NCBI GenBank assembly: GCA_019637585.1
Contig: JAHBVL010000002.1
Span: forward strand, 506,023-570,022
Direction of reading: 5' to 3'
DNA length: 64,000 nucleotides
From: Thermomicrobiales bacterium
GTDB taxonomy: Bacteria > Chloroflexota > Chloroflexia > Thermomicrobiales > UBA6265
Shown: piece after piece, positions 1 through 8,910 of the stretch
Position numbering within the stretch: the stretch's first letter is position 1
Layout: the number at the start of each line of letters is the position of its first letter
Program-made: the position numbers and the translations under genes
The notes under the pieces: generated by a model
What the model saw: the letters and a program-made list of their open reading frames with translations, nothing else
Database searches by the model: none
What the model was told of the DNA's origin: nothing

Positions 1-954
1 GTCCACTGCCACAACGACCTGGGCATGGGAACGGCGAATACGCTGGCCGCCATCGCTGCCGGCGCCCGCCAGGCCGAGGTAACGATCAATGGCATCGGTG
101 AACGGGCCGGCAACACGGCTCTCGAAGAAGTGGTGATGGCTCTGGCCACGCGGGGCGACAAGTTCGGCGGCGCCTGGACGAATGTCCGCAAGGACCGGAT
201 CGTCCCCAGCAGCCGGCTCGTTTCCGGCATCACCGGACTCAATGTCCAGGTGAACAAAGCGATCGTTGGCGAAAACGCTTTCGCCCACGAAGCCGGCATC
301 CATCAGGATGGCATGCTCAAGGAGCGCACCACGTACGAGATCATGAATCCGGAAGATGTCGGCTGGGAGGGAACCAAGCTCGTGCTCGGCAAGCACTCCG
401 GCCGGGCCGGATTCCGCAACGCCCTCGCCGAACTGGGATTCAAGCTCGACGACGAGGAGATGCAGGCAGCCTACGAGAGCTTCCTGCTCCTCGCCGACAA
501 GAAGAAGCGCGTCACCGCCGCCGACCTGATCGCCCTCGTGCGCAATCAGCAGCAAACGCGGGACGATGTCTATCACCTGCGCCAGTGGCGGGTCGATATC
601 GCCAGTGGCGAACCGGCCAATGCCTCGGTAGTGCTCTCCTATGGAGACGTCCAACTCGCTGGCGACGCCGAAGGGAATGGACCAGTCGATGCCCTCCTGC
701 AGGCCATCGATGCGGCCACGAGCATTCAGACGACGCTCGAGTACTACCAGGTCGAAGCAGTGACCCCCGGCGAAGACGCGCAGGGCCAGGTGCATGTGCG
801 CATCCGGTCGGAGGGCCAGCTCTTCACCGGGCATGGACTCGCCACCGACATCGTCGAAGCAAGCGCTCGCGCCTATCTCGACGCGCTGGGCAAGCTGAGA
901 GCAGGCGATGCGTCGACAGTCCTGGCGGGATCATCCGTCTCTCGCTGGGGATAG
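1..954 (+). CDS. leuA: 2-isopropylmalate synthase, C-terminal part (5' end outside window)
   Basis: First enzyme of leucine synthesis: condenses acetyl-CoA with 2-oxoisovalerate. The frame is open from base 1, so the gene starts upstream; 317 residues are visible. The window opens on the His-x-His-Asn-Asp metal-binding segment of the TIM barrel, followed by the NGIGERAGN motif typical of LeuA. The LGKHSGRAGFRNAL stretch lies at about nt 378-420. From about nt 580 onward comes the C-terminal leucine-binding regulatory domain, so the enzyme is probably feedback-inhibited. It lies about 85 bases ahead of leuC on the same strand, consistent with one leucine operon. Citramalate or homocitrate synthases are related alternatives, but the leuCDB neighbours favour LeuA. 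Confidence 0.95.
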   Translation, partial: VHCHNDLGMGTANTLAAIAAGARQAEVTINGIGERAGNTALEEVVMALATRGDKFGGAWTNVRKDRIVPSSRLVSGITGLNVQVNKAIVGENAFAHEAGIHQDGMLKERTTYEIMNPEDVGWEGTKLVLGKHSGRAGFRNALAELGFKLDDEEMQAAYESFLLLADKKKRVTAADLIALVRNQQQTRDDVYHLRQWRVDIASGEPANASVVLSYGDVQLAGDAEGNGPVDALLQAIDAATSIQTTLEYYQVEAVTPGEDAQGQVHVRIRSEGQLFTGHGLATDIVEASARAYLDALGKLRAGDASTVLAGSSVSRWG

Positions 955-1038
955 CAGCATGACTCCGCGGACCTCGCATTCGGGCAGGTCCGCACACTTC
1001 GGAATGTATTGGTGGAGAGCCTTCGAAGGAATAATCGC

Positions 1039-2448
1039 GTGACCGCCACACCACGAACGCTCAGTGACAAACTCTGGGAACGACACATCGTCCATTCGGC
1101 CCCGGGGGAGCCAGATCTCCTCTACATCGACCTGCATCTCGTTCATGAGGTGACCTCCCCCCAGGCATTCGACGGTCTGCGCATGCACGGCCGGCAGGTC
1201 CGCCGTCCCGATCTGACGGTCGCCACCGCCGACCACAATGTGCCGACCATCCACATCGACCAGCCGATCGTCGATCCGATTTCGGCGAAGCAGGTGTCGG
1301 CACTGTCGAAGAATTGCACGGAGTTCGGCATCACCCTCTACCCGATGGGACACCAGCGACAGGGGATCGTGCACGTCATCGGCCCCGAACAGGGTCTGAC
1401 GCAACCGGGGATGACGATCGTCTGCGGCGACAGCCACACCTCGACCCACGGCGCGTTCGGAGCACTGGCATTTGGCATTGGCACCAGTGAGGTCGAGCAC
1501 GTCCTGGCCACCCAGACCCTTCCCTCGATGCGGCCGAAAACGATGTCGATCGAGGTCAACGGCGATCTGTCGCCCGGTGTCACGGCCAAGGATGTCATCC
1601 TGGCCATCATCGGCAAGATCGGCACCGGCGGCGGGATTGGACACACCATCGAGTACCGTGGCTCGACGATCAGGTCCCTCTCGATGGAGGGGCGGATGAC
1701 GATCTGCAATATGTCGATCGAAGCCGGCGCACGAGCGGGGATGATCGCCCCGGACGATAGCACGTTCGCCTACGTCGAAGGTCGTCCCCATGCGCCGAAG
1801 GGACGAGATTGGGAGAAAGCTCTCGATGACTGGCGCTCCCTGCCCACCGACGAGGGAGCGACATTCGACACCTACGTCGAGCTCGATGGAGCGGCACTGC
1901 GGCCCTATGTGTCGTGGGGAACAAACCCGGGACAGGTCGTGTCGATCGATGGCGTCGTGCCCGATCCAGGCTCGATCGATGACCCGAGAACCCGCGATGC
2001 CGCGGAGCGAGCCCTGACCTACATGGACCTGCGGGCGGGCACGCCGATCAGCGATATCCCGGTGGATGTGGTGTTCATCGGTTCGTGCACGAACAGCCGC
2101 ATCGAAGATCTGCGGTTGGCGGCATCAGTGATCGAGGGGAAGCGAGTCGCCCCGAAAGTCCAGGGAATCGTGGTGCCCGGGTCGATGCAGGTGAAAGCGC
2201 AAGCCGAAGCCGAAGGACTCGATCGCGTCTTCCTGGAAGCCGGATTCGAATGGCGATCGGCCGGTTGCTCGATGTGCCTGGGAATGAACCCCGACCAGCT
2301 CGTAGCCGGGCAGCGATGCGCATCGACCAGCAATCGCAATTTCGAGGGCCGCCAGGGCAAGGGGGGCCGTACCCACCTGGTCTCGCCGGCAGTCGCAGCC
2401 GCGACAGCGGTGGTCGGTTCGTTCGCCACGCCAGCGGAGGTGCGCTAA
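1039..2448 (+). CDS. leuC: 3-isopropylmalate dehydratase large subunit
   Basis: Aconitase-family subunit that, with LeuD, isomerises 2- to 3-isopropylmalate. A GTG start at 1039 is chosen because AAGGA at 1026-1030 lies 8 bases before it and the protein then begins [15 protein letters not shown], as family members do; a longer TTG start at 1009 is less likely. Length is 469 residues, normal for the bacterial type. The three [4Fe-4S] cysteines are visible: GSCTNSR near residue 349 and GCSMCLGMN near 409-412. The SSIGGG-like and [12 protein letters not shown] segments are also present. It ends 2 bases before leuD, so translation is probably coupled. Confidence 0.97.
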   Translation: MTATPRTLSDKLWERHIVHSAPGEPDLLYIDLHLVHEVTSPQAFDGLRMHGRQVRRPDLTVATADHNVPTIHIDQPIVDPISAKQVSALSKNCTEFGITLYPMGHQRQGIVHVIGPEQGLTQPGMTIVCGDSHTSTHGAFGALAFGIGTSEVEHVLATQTLPSMRPKTMSIEVNGDLSPGVTAKDVILAIIGKIGTGGGIGHTIEYRGSTIRSLSMEGRMTICNMSIEAGARAGMIAPDDSTFAYVEGRPHAPKGRDWEKALDDWRSLPTDEGATFDTYVELDGAALRPYVSWGTNPGQVVSIDGVVPDPGSIDDPRTRDAAERALTYMDLRAGTPISDIPVDVVFIGSCTNSRIEDLRLAASVIEGKRVAPKVQGIVVPGSMQVKAQAEAEGLDRVFLEAGFEWRSAGCSMCLGMNPDQLVAGQRCASTSNRNFEGRQGKGGRTHLVSPAVAAATAVVGSFATPAEVR

Positions 2449-2450
2449 CC

Positions 2451-3056
2451 ATGCAGAAAGTCGAAACGATCACAGGCGTCGCCTTGCCGCTCGATCGCAG
2501 CGATGTCGACACCGATCAGATCATCCCGGCCGTCTGGCTCAAGCGAGTCGAGCGGACCGGTTTTGGCGAAGGACTCTTCTCCTCCTGGCGGCAGGATCCC
2601 GACTTCGTGATGAACAAACCCGAGTTCCAGGGAGCATCGATCCTGATCGCCGGCCCGAATTTCGGAGTTGGCTCATCCCGGGAGCACGCGGTCTGGGCAT
2701 TGATGGACGCCGGCATTCAGGCCGTCATTTCGCCCCGGTTCGGGGACATCTTCCGCAACAATTCCACCAAGACCGGGTTGCTGCCGATCGTCGTCGATCC
2801 GGAGGTCGGCGATCTTCTCTTACGGGCTGCGGCCGACGAACCTGGTTTGCAGATGACGATCGATGTCAAGAACCGCACGCTCTCTGTGCCGGAAATCGGC
2901 CTGGAAGTCGAGTTTCCGCTCGATGACTTCACCCAGTACCGCCTTCTGGAAGGGCTCGACGACATCGGGCTGACGCTGCGGAATGAAGACGCAATCACCG
3001 CCTACGAGCAACAACGCCCCGCATGGCGACCGTCGATCGCCACTGCTGGCGCATAA
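2451..3056 (+). CDS. leuD: 3-isopropylmalate dehydratase small subunit
   Basis: Swivelling domain subunit of isopropylmalate isomerase, partner of LeuC. The ATG at 2451 gives 201 residues, the usual LeuD size, beginning MQKVETITGVALPLDRSDVD. The DTDQIIPA motif and the GPNFGVGSSREHA active-site loop are clear. A much longer open frame extends upstream inside leuC but has no family resemblance there. GGAGG at about 2436-2440, inside the leuC 3' end, can serve as ribosome binding site. Confidence 0.97.
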   Translation: MQKVETITGVALPLDRSDVDTDQIIPAVWLKRVERTGFGEGLFSSWRQDPDFVMNKPEFQGASILIAGPNFGVGSSREHAVWALMDAGIQAVISPRFGDIFRNNSTKTGLLPIVVDPEVGDLLLRAAADEPGLQMTIDVKNRTLSVPEIGLEVEFPLDDFTQYRLLEGLDDIGLTLRNEDAITAYEQQRPAWRPSIATAGA

Positions 3057-3076
3057 TGCCGCTATTGGATTCTGAG

Positions 3077-3106
3077 CGCTCCGGAATCGGGTGACGATCC
3101 GGAGCG
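3077..3106 (+). terminator. Hairpin between leuD and leuB
   Basis: Nine-base-pair perfect stem (CGCTCCGGA with TCCGGAGCG, 12-base loop) followed by TTTG. It sits 20 bases after leuD and 31 bases before the leuB start. It could be a weak terminator or attenuator that lowers leuB expression, or an mRNA-stability element. There is no long T run, so full termination is doubtful. Confidence 0.45.
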
Positions 3107-3137
3107 TTTGCTGTCTGTCAGGAAAGGAAACGCGAAC

Positions 3138-4229
3138 GTGAATTCCTCGATCGTTGTCATGCCCGGTGACGGTGTGGGACCAGAAATCACCGCGGCTGCT
3201 CTGGCGGTGCTCGACGCGGTGGCGTCCCGCTATGGCCACACATTCCGTCTCACGGAAGTGGCGATTGGCGGCGATGCCATCGACAAACATGGCGTGCCAT
3301 TGCGGCCCGAGGACCTCCGGGTTTGCCGAAAAGCCGACGCTATCCTCCTGGGCGCCGTCGGCGGACCACAATGGGACAACATCGAAGTCGGTCTTCGCCC
3401 GGAGCGGGGGTTGCTGGCGCTGCGGAAGGGCCTGGGGCTCTTCGCCAATCTGCGGCCGGTTGCCGTCCATCCCGACCTGGCCAGTACCTCGCCCATCAAA
3501 TCGGAAATCGTCAGCGGCGTCGATCTCGTCGTCGTACGTGAGCTGACCGGTGGCATCTACTTCGGCAAACCGACCCGGCAGTGGGCGGATTCCCGGGGGC
3601 GATTGGCGGTCGACACGATGAAGTATCGCGAGCAGGAGGTCGAGCGGGTCGTGCGGCTGGCGTTCGAGCTGGCCCGGACTCGCCGCAAGCAGGTGGCCAG
3701 CGTCGACAAATCGAACGTTCTGTCCACCTCGCGACTCTGGCGGGAGATCGTCAACGAGATCGCCCCTGAGTTTCCGGATGTGACGCTTGAGCACGTGCTC
3801 GTCGACGCCATGGCCATGCGCCTGGTTCGTCAGCCGGGCCGCTTCGACGTCATCGTCATGGAGAACATGTTCGGCGACATCCTCACCGACGAAGCCAGCG
3901 TCATCGCCGGATCGATCGGCCTCCTCCCCTCGGCTAGTCTCGGCGCCCAGAAAGGCTCCGGCTCCGGTCGCCGGATCGGTCTCTACGAGCCGATTCATGG
4001 CAGCGCGCCGTCGATGGCGGGTCAGGGCAAAGCGAATCCGACCGGCACGATCCTCTCGCTGGCCATGCTGCTCCGATCGTCCCTGGGCCTGACCGAGGAA
4101 GCGGAAGCCGTGGACAAGGCCGTCTCGTCGGCGATTGCCAATGGCGTGCGGACCTACGACATCAGCGAGCCAGGGACGTCACCTGTGTCAACGTCGGACT
4201 TCGGCGCAGCGGTCGCGAGCCGGATCTAG
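3138..4229 (+). CDS. leuB: 3-isopropylmalate dehydrogenase
   Basis: NAD-dependent oxidative decarboxylation of 3-isopropylmalate, third step of leucine synthesis. The GTG at 3138 is preceded by the purine run GGAAAGGAAA, and the protein then opens with SSIVVMPGDGVGPEI, the normal LeuB N-terminus; 363 residues is the usual length. Visible motifs: ELTGGIYFGKP (substrate pocket), DAMAMRLV and ENMFGDILTDEAS (metal-binding aspartates), and EPIHGSAPSMAGQGKANP (NAD loop). The order leuA-leuC-leuD-leuB makes LeuB more likely than isocitrate or tartrate dehydrogenase. Confidence 0.97.
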   Translation: MNSSIVVMPGDGVGPEITAAALAVLDAVASRYGHTFRLTEVAIGGDAIDKHGVPLRPEDLRVCRKADAILLGAVGGPQWDNIEVGLRPERGLLALRKGLGLFANLRPVAVHPDLASTSPIKSEIVSGVDLVVVRELTGGIYFGKPTRQWADSRGRLAVDTMKYREQEVERVVRLAFELARTRRKQVASVDKSNVLSTSRLWREIVNEIAPEFPDVTLEHVLVDAMAMRLVRQPGRFDVIVMENMFGDILTDEASVIAGSIGLLPSASLGAQKGSGSGRRIGLYEPIHGSAPSMAGQGKANPTGTILSLAMLLRSSLGLTEEAEAVDKAVSSAIANGVRTYDISEPGTSPVSTSDFGAAVASRI

Positions 4230-4358
4230 CTGACCGGGATTCTTGGTCGCGACGGTGGCGTGCTCCTCCAGCGGATGCGCAGACCGGGTAGCGGTGGTGG
4301 CTTGTCCCCACCGGTGGCGGAACGAAGCGAAGCGGAGTGCACACAGGACGCGGCGGTC

Positions 4359-4400
4359 ATGGCCCTCCGGGGCCATCCTTCGACTTCGCTCAGGACTGAC
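4359..4400. repeat. Dispersed repeat copy (partial) with short hairpin
   Basis: Within the 291-base leuB to c-di-AMP receptor gap there is a 7-bp hairpin (ATGGCCC with GGGCCAT, 4359-4376). It is followed by a segment (4375-4400) that closely resembles the repeat arms at 58318-58345 and 59665-59691 (core CTTCG.CTTC.CTCAGGA). Bases 4230-4358 show no credible gene. This looks like a degraded member of a dispersed palindromic repeat family. Confidence 0.5.
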
Positions 4401-4443
4401 CACAAGGGATCGCCGCTGCCCGGTCTCGTCGCGATGTCCAACT

Positions 4444-4472
4444 TTGGGGAGAGCGTCGTACTGTGCTATAAC
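4444..4472 (+). promoter_or_regulatory. Predicted sigma-70-like promoter for the c-di-AMP receptor gene
   Basis: TTGGGG at 4444-4449 and TATAAC at 4467-4472 are separated by 17 bases and lie about 50 bases before the ATG at 4521. Spacing is ideal and both boxes are one or two changes from consensus. Predicted by inspection only. Confidence 0.5.
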
Positions 4473-4520
4473 GGCGCATCCGCGTCGAGATGACGCGTCC
4501 GACCTCATCCCCGGGTTTGC

Positions 4521-4862
4521 ATGAAGCTCGTTTTCGCGATCGTTCAGGACTACGACACCGACCGTGTGCTGCGCGCCATCACGTCGGCTGGATTCCGCGT
4601 GACCCGGGTTGCCAGTATGGGCGGCTTTCTGGGCAGCACGAACGCAACACTGCTCATCGGGGTCGATGACAACGATCTCAAGCGCTGTCTGGCCATTCTT
4701 CATCAGAACAGCGGCCGGCGCGTTCATCATGTTTCCAGTAGCGAAGAGGAATACTGGCTGGAAGCGGGTGGTATGCAGATTTCTCGTGATGTAGCCGGAG
4801 GAGCGGTGGCGATGATTCTGCCGGTCAGCCGGTTCGAGCGCCTCATGCCGGAAGGCATATAG
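4521..4862 (+). CDS. darA: Cyclic-di-AMP receptor (DarA/PstA-like PII-type protein)
   Basis: Small trimeric PII-like signal protein that binds cyclic-di-AMP; its output partner is unknown in most bacteria. The 113 residues match the family along their whole length: an N-terminal FAIVQDYD strand, the GFRVTRVASMGGFL segment, then NATLLIGVDD, with a C-terminal beta strand (GGAVAMILPVSRFERL). Length is normal. It stands alone with its own predicted promoter and is convergent with the SWIM gene downstream. The gene name is by analogy with the Firmicutes receptor. Confidence 0.85.
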   Translation: MKLVFAIVQDYDTDRVLRAITSAGFRVTRVASMGGFLGSTNATLLIGVDDNDLKRCLAILHQNSGRRVHHVSSSEEEYWLEAGGMQISRDVAGGAVAMILPVSRFERLMPEGI

Positions 4863-4893
4863 GCGCTCGATAGCGGCGAGTACCCGATTAAAA

Positions 4894-5169
4894 CTAAGTG
4901 GTCGCTTCGGCCGGCTCCAGCGCGAATCTGGCGTCGGCGCTCAGCATGTTCTTGAGGATTTCCTGCAGCGCCATGATATGGCTGCACGTTCCAATCGTGT
5001 GCGCCTCGTAGGTGTGACAGGTGCATTCCCAATGGTCGCCATTCATCGCGACCGTGTAGTCGTCGTGTCCACCGTGGAAGCTGGCGGTCAGGCCCTGAAT
5101 CTTGATACGGTCGGGTTCCTGAGCGTACCTGTGCGCTTTTTCGATCTTGCTGATCATGCTGGAGTTCAT
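4894..5169 (-). CDS. SWIM zinc-finger domain protein
   Basis: A 91-residue protein whose centre carries C-x-C-x9-C-x-H (WECTCHTYEAHTIGTCSH), the SWIM zinc-binding signature seen in DNA- or protein-binding modules. The ATG at 5169 is preceded by GAAGGAGG with 7 bases between, much better than an upstream start at 5205. No catalytic domain is attached, so it may act as a small adaptor or DNA-binding protein. It lies in a convergent pair with the c-di-AMP receptor and diverges from mobA. The family assignment is firm; the role is unknown. Confidence 0.8.
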   Translation of the reverse strand: MNSSMISKIEKAHRYAQEPDRIKIQGLTASFHGGHDDYTVAMNGDHWECTCHTYEAHTIGTCSHIMALQEILKNMLSADARFALEPAEATT

Positions 5170-5409
5170 CGAACGTCCTCCTTCACTACGATCCGATACG
5201 CTCAATCAGCGGCGCGGCCAACGGCAATCCGGCACAAAAAAAGCACCGTGGATACCCACCGGCGCCAATCGCCCTCATTGCGGCAGCGGCTTCTGCCACA
5301 TCGTGTGGCTTCACCGCTCGCATCCTTTTGTGACTGATGTGTCCAGGTCGCAACCGTGCATAATCCATTCTAGCAATTTTGAGCGGTCGCGACCAACAAC
5401 CGGGACTCC

Positions 5410-6045
5410 ATGTCAGACGATCATCCAGCCCAGATATCGGCGGCGATTCTGGCAGGTGGCGCCTCCCGGCGAATGGGCACGGACAAAGCGCTCCTTCGCC
5501 TCTCTCCCGGCGCTCCGACCTTCCTGGATACCGCGATCGACGTGGCGTCGACCCTGACCGACGATGTGATGGTCATTGGGCGGCAGCGTCCGGATTCGCA
5601 CCCCGGGGTCCGGTGGCTGCCCGATCGCTTCCCGGACGCCGGTCCCCTGGGCGGCATCGCGACAGCGCTCGCGCTGGCCAGATACCCACGGTGTCTGGTT
5701 CTCTCGTGCGATGCGCCCTTTCTCTCGCTGGAGGTCGTGCGCTATCTCTGCGAGTTGTCATCCTCAGCGGACGCCGTGATCCCGGCCACCAGCGCCTCGA
5801 CCCGGCAGAGAGCTGGTATCGCTCTGCAAACGCTGCATGCGGTCTATAGCAAGCGATGCCTGGAGGCGATCGAGGAGCGCATCGTCGCCGGCGATCTACG
5901 GACGACCTCCTGGCACACGGACGCGGCGATCGAGAGAGTACCGGAGAGGGTGATCCGGGCGATCGACCCCGATCTGCTCACCTTTCTCAGCGTGAATACG
6001 GCTGACGATCTTCGTCGCGCCAGAGCGATCGCCGCGGGGCTATGA
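5410..6045 (+). CDS. mobA: Molybdenum cofactor guanylyltransferase
   Basis: Transfers GMP from GTP to Mo-molybdopterin to make the guanine dinucleotide cofactor. The 211 residues start with the nucleotidyltransferase signature AAILAGGASRRMGTDKALL, followed by GPLGGI and the metal-binding VLSCDAPFLS; the C-terminal NTADDL stretch is typical of MobA. No other molybdenum cofactor gene is in the window. The 240 bases upstream, shared with the divergent SWIM gene, presumably hold both promoters; no box convinces me. MobA-like cytidylyltransferases (MocA) are the main alternative. Confidence 0.88.
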   Translation: MSDDHPAQISAAILAGGASRRMGTDKALLRLSPGAPTFLDTAIDVASTLTDDVMVIGRQRPDSHPGVRWLPDRFPDAGPLGGIATALALARYPRCLVLSCDAPFLSLEVVRYLCELSSSADAVIPATSASTRQRAGIALQTLHAVYSKRCLEAIEERIVAGDLRTTSWHTDAAIERVPERVIRAIDPDLLTFLSVNTADDLRRARAIAAGL

Positions 6046-6152
6046 TGAAGACGCCCCCAGTGGCAGATGCTCGGCCAACCCGCTATGCTCTACCGAGTTT
6101 CGGCGACCGGCGTACCGGACACGCAATCAGACTGACGGATATCTGACCGACG

Positions 6153-6479
6153 ATGACCGACAAACAACGACCGACCAAAAAGGCGACCACTCGAAAACCG
6201 AACCGCGCGCAGGTGAAAGCAGCCGAGGTGCGAGCGGCGGAAACCAGAGCAGACGTCCAGGAAGCGATCGAAACAGGCACGCTGGAAACCGCTCCGGCGC
6301 AGACCACAGCCCGGGCGCGCGCCCGGCAACGCAAAACCCAGCAACCGGTCCAGCGAGTCGCTCACCTGAGCCGGGAACAGGAGTACGGGTACATTCGGTC
6401 CGACTTCCGGCGGCTTCTGATCACCGCCAGCACCTTGCTGGTGCTGATGCTCGTGGTTCTCTTCGCCGTCGAAACCTGA
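6153..6479 (+). CDS. Small membrane-anchored protein, unknown function
   Basis: 108 residues. Residues 1-75 are highly charged, rich in Lys, Arg, Ala and Thr and probably disordered or helical. Residues about 86-105 form one transmembrane segment (RLLITASTLLVLMLVVLFAV), so the protein is likely tail-anchored with a cytoplasmic basic domain. I recognise no family. It ends just before a strong bidirectional terminator. Basic charge plus a membrane anchor would suit nucleic-acid or phospholipid contact, but that is inference. Confidence 0.7.
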   Translation: MTDKQRPTKKATTRKPNRAQVKAAEVRAAETRADVQEAIETGTLETAPAQTTARARARQRKTQQPVQRVAHLSREQEYGYIRSDFRRLLITASTLLVLMLVVLFAVET

Positions 6480-6503
6480 GTTTTCCCCCGGCCAACAAAA
6501 ACC

Positions 6504-6536
6504 AACACCCCCGTCCGCTACCCGGACGGGGGTGTT
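6504..6536. terminator. Strong bidirectional intrinsic terminator
   Basis: A 14-bp perfect stem (AACACCCCCGTCCG with its complement) and 5-base loop lie between two convergent genes. On the plus strand it is followed by TCGTTTCG and on the minus strand by the TTGG/TTTTTG run complementary to 6495-6503, so it can stop transcription both ways. Confidence 0.85.
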
Positions 6537-6564
6537 TCGTTTCGAGACGTGTATCGACGCGTTT

Positions 6565-7440
6565 CTAGAGCGCGTCGGGATCTTCGTCGTCGTTGGCGGC
6601 GTCGATTTCTCCCTCGACCTCCGCTTCGACCACTTCGTCGCCGTCGCCCGCTTCTTCCTCATCGCCATCCGCTGAGGATTTGGCCGGCTGATCGTCGTCC
6701 GCTTCCAGATCCTCGAAATCGTCGACGTAGAAGTCCGACTCATCCCGCTGCCGAAGCAGATCCCGCTCGCGCAGGTAGGCGCGTGTTTCCTGGATCTGGC
6801 GGGGGAAGGAGATGCGGCCAATCTGCGAGGGATCACGGTGGACTTCGCGCAGGATGACGCGCAGCGACGCCGCAGTCAGTCCCAGCGCGTAGGCTTCATA
6901 GACATTTCCGCCTTCCATGAGCTCGATGACTCGTTCGGCTGTTCGCCGTTCGACCTCACCCACTCGCTCTCCACTGAGCAGCGACACCACCAGCCGTCCA
7001 TCGGCATCCGAGAGCACCAGCTGCTGGCCAGCGTAGATACCCGCCAGCGTGGACGTGGGGACCGGATTCGTCAGCTCGGTGACCCAGGTCTTCCCGACTT
7101 CTTCGATGAACACAGAGGAGCGAGGAAAAATCGTGCTGGCCGATCCGACTCCTTCGCCCCTGGCATTGCGCAGGATTTCGAGGCGCTGGAGATTGCGCCG
7201 GGCAATCAGGTTTGCCAGATCGCTTTTCAGCGCGTTGGAATAGGCTTCATAGGAAGCGTTGTAGTCATGTTTTTCCATGAGCGCGCGGCCAAGCCGGTTG
7301 TGCGCTTCCGTATCCTTCGCATCGCGCTGGATCAGCTCCCGATTGATCTCGATCGCTTCATCCCAGCGACTGTCGAGCGCCGCCTGCCGTGCTTCTTCGA
7401 CGACCTGCCGCCGCGTCCGCTGTTTTGTTTCTGCAGTCAC
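6565..7440 (-). CDS. TPR-repeat protein with acidic tail
   Basis: A 291-residue protein. Residues about 10-85 look like tetratricopeptide repeats (ALDSRWDEAIEINRELIQRD, then AHNRLGRALMEKHDYNASYEAY), usually a protein-binding scaffold. The middle is alpha/beta without a motif I recognise; the last 55 residues are almost all Asp, Glu and Ala. I place the start at GTG 7440 because an AGAGGA ribosome site lies 7-9 bases ahead; an in-frame start at 7503 would overlap miaB. The gene follows miaB by 28 bases and is probably cotranscribed. Function unknown. Confidence 0.72.
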   Translation of the reverse strand: MTAETKQRTRRQVVEEARQAALDSRWDEAIEINRELIQRDAKDTEAHNRLGRALMEKHDYNASYEAYSNALKSDLANLIARRNLQRLEILRNARGEGVGSASTIFPRSSVFIEEVGKTWVTELTNPVPTSTLAGIYAGQQLVLSDADGRLVVSLLSGERVGEVERRTAERVIELMEGGNVYEAYALGLTAASLRVILREVHRDPSQIGRISFPRQIQETRAYLRERDLLRQRDESDFYVDDFEDLEADDDQPAKSSADGDEEEAGDGDEVVEAEVEGEIDAANDDEDPDAL

Positions 7441-7468
7441 CTGGTGAATCCTCTCAACTCGATCGCGC

Positions 7469-8824
7469 TCAGCGCGGGTCTCCAACAACGCTCCCCATGA
7501 CATACCAGGGGGTTGTTTCAGTAATACGAATGTCGGCCATCTTGCCCAGCAGTGGACGTGAGTCCTCGACGTGAACCAGCGTGTTGCCGCGGCTACGACC
7601 GCCCCAGCGTCCCTTGTTGAACGAATCGAAGAGAACTTCGACCGATTCGCCCAGGCGTTTCTGGTTGAGCCGCTCAGAGATGTCGTGCTGCTGCTGCTCG
7701 ACGGCAGTGTGCCGCGCGTGCTTCACATCGGCCGGAACGTCGTCCTCCCAGCGCGCGGAGAGGGTCCCCGGACGGGGCGAGTACATGGCCACATGGACCT
7801 TGTCCAACTCCGCTTCACGCAACACCGTGAGGGTGTCGTCGAACTGTTCGTCGGTCTCACCGGGAAAACCGACGATGATGTCGGTGGCAACCGTCAGACC
7901 CGGCATCAGCTCGCGCGCTTTCTGAATGCGATCGACCCAGAGATCGACGGTGTAGGTGCGGCGCATGCGCTTCAGCACGTCGTTGTTCCCGGCCTGGACT
8001 GGCAGATTCAGGTGCTCGCACGCAGTGGGCAGGTCGGCCATCGCTTCCAGAATGTCGTCGCCCATGTACTTCGGATGGGAGGTCAGGAACCGGAGGCGCT
8101 CCAGCCCTTCGACACCGTCGACAGCCCTGAGCAGGTCGGCGAGTCCGGCATCCCCGTCGAGATCGTGCCCCCAGGCGTTGACCGTCTGACCGAGCAGCGT
8201 GACATCACGCACACCGCGCTGGACCAGATGCTCCACCTCCGACACGATCTCGGCCATGGGCCGGGATCGCTCCTTGCCGCGCCGGTAGGGCACGATGCAA
8301 TAGGAACAGAGGAAGTTGCAGCCGTAGATGATCGGCACATACGCGCTGACGCGGGCATCGGTTGCGGTATCGACATAGTAGTGGGGCAGCGTTTCGAGAT
8401 CGTCTTCCAGATCCGAAAGCTCGGGCACGAAGGCCTTGAAGGTGTCGAAATCAGACGGATCGAAAAAGAGGTCGACATGCGGGAACCGCTGCGCCAGCTT
8501 CTCCTGCTGGTTGGTCACCATGCAGCCGGTGAGGACAAGCGACATATCCGGACGCTGCCGTTTTTCTCGAATCAGCGCATTGAGCCGGCCAGCTACCTTG
8601 TCCTCGGCGGCCTGCCGAACCACGCACGAATTGAGGATGACGATGTCCGCGGTGGCCTCGCTATCGGTGGCCCGGTAGCCCGCTTCCATCAGCATCGCCG
8701 CCACGCGGGAGCTGTCCGCTTCATTCATCTGACAACCGATCGTCCAGATGTAGAAGCGTTTTCCATTGTCAGGCAGACGAGAGGGTGCGAACGTTGGCTG
8801 GATCACCTGAACGCGGGAAGTCAC
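7469..8824 (-). CDS. miaB: tRNA-2-methylthio-N6-dimethylallyladenosine synthase
   Basis: Radical-SAM methylthiotransferase that adds CH3S- to i6A37 of tRNAs reading UNN codons. 451 residues in the normal order: an N-terminal methylthiotransferase domain with cluster cysteines C31, C67 and C101 (IGCQMN, NSCVVR, TGCM), then the radical-SAM loop C169-x3-C173-x2-C176 (CNFLCSYCIVPYRRGKERSR), and a C-terminal TRAM RNA-binding domain. The NSC and GKERSR signatures favour MiaB over the paralogues RimO and MtaB. It heads a two-gene minus-strand unit with the TPR gene. Confidence 0.95.
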   Translation of the reverse strand: MTSRVQVIQPTFAPSRLPDNGKRFYIWTIGCQMNEADSSRVAAMLMEAGYRATDSEATADIVILNSCVVRQAAEDKVAGRLNALIREKRQRPDMSLVLTGCMVTNQQEKLAQRFPHVDLFFDPSDFDTFKAFVPELSDLEDDLETLPHYYVDTATDARVSAYVPIIYGCNFLCSYCIVPYRRGKERSRPMAEIVSEVEHLVQRGVRDVTLLGQTVNAWGHDLDGDAGLADLLRAVDGVEGLERLRFLTSHPKYMGDDILEAMADLPTACEHLNLPVQAGNNDVLKRMRRTYTVDLWVDRIQKARELMPGLTVATDIIVGFPGETDEQFDDTLTVLREAELDKVHVAMYSPRPGTLSARWEDDVPADVKHARHTAVEQQQHDISERLNQKRLGESVEVLFDSFNKGRWGGRSRGNTLVHVEDSRPLLGKMADIRITETTPWYVMGSVVGDPR

Positions 8825-8910
8825 AGTTGGATACCTCGTCGAACGGGAACGCGATGAAAAGTGAAGAACATGGCGACAAAGGAGTCCTGGCGGGCTCCCA
8901 ACTGGCTAGT

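Noticed and set aside
2820-3998. 392-codon minus-strand frame opposite leuD/leuB
   Set aside because: Both plus-strand genes are unmistakable; the antisense product has no recognisable domain.
7571-8857. 428-codon plus-strand frame opposite miaB
   Set aside because: Antisense to miaB, whose iron-sulfur and radical-SAM motifs are intact.
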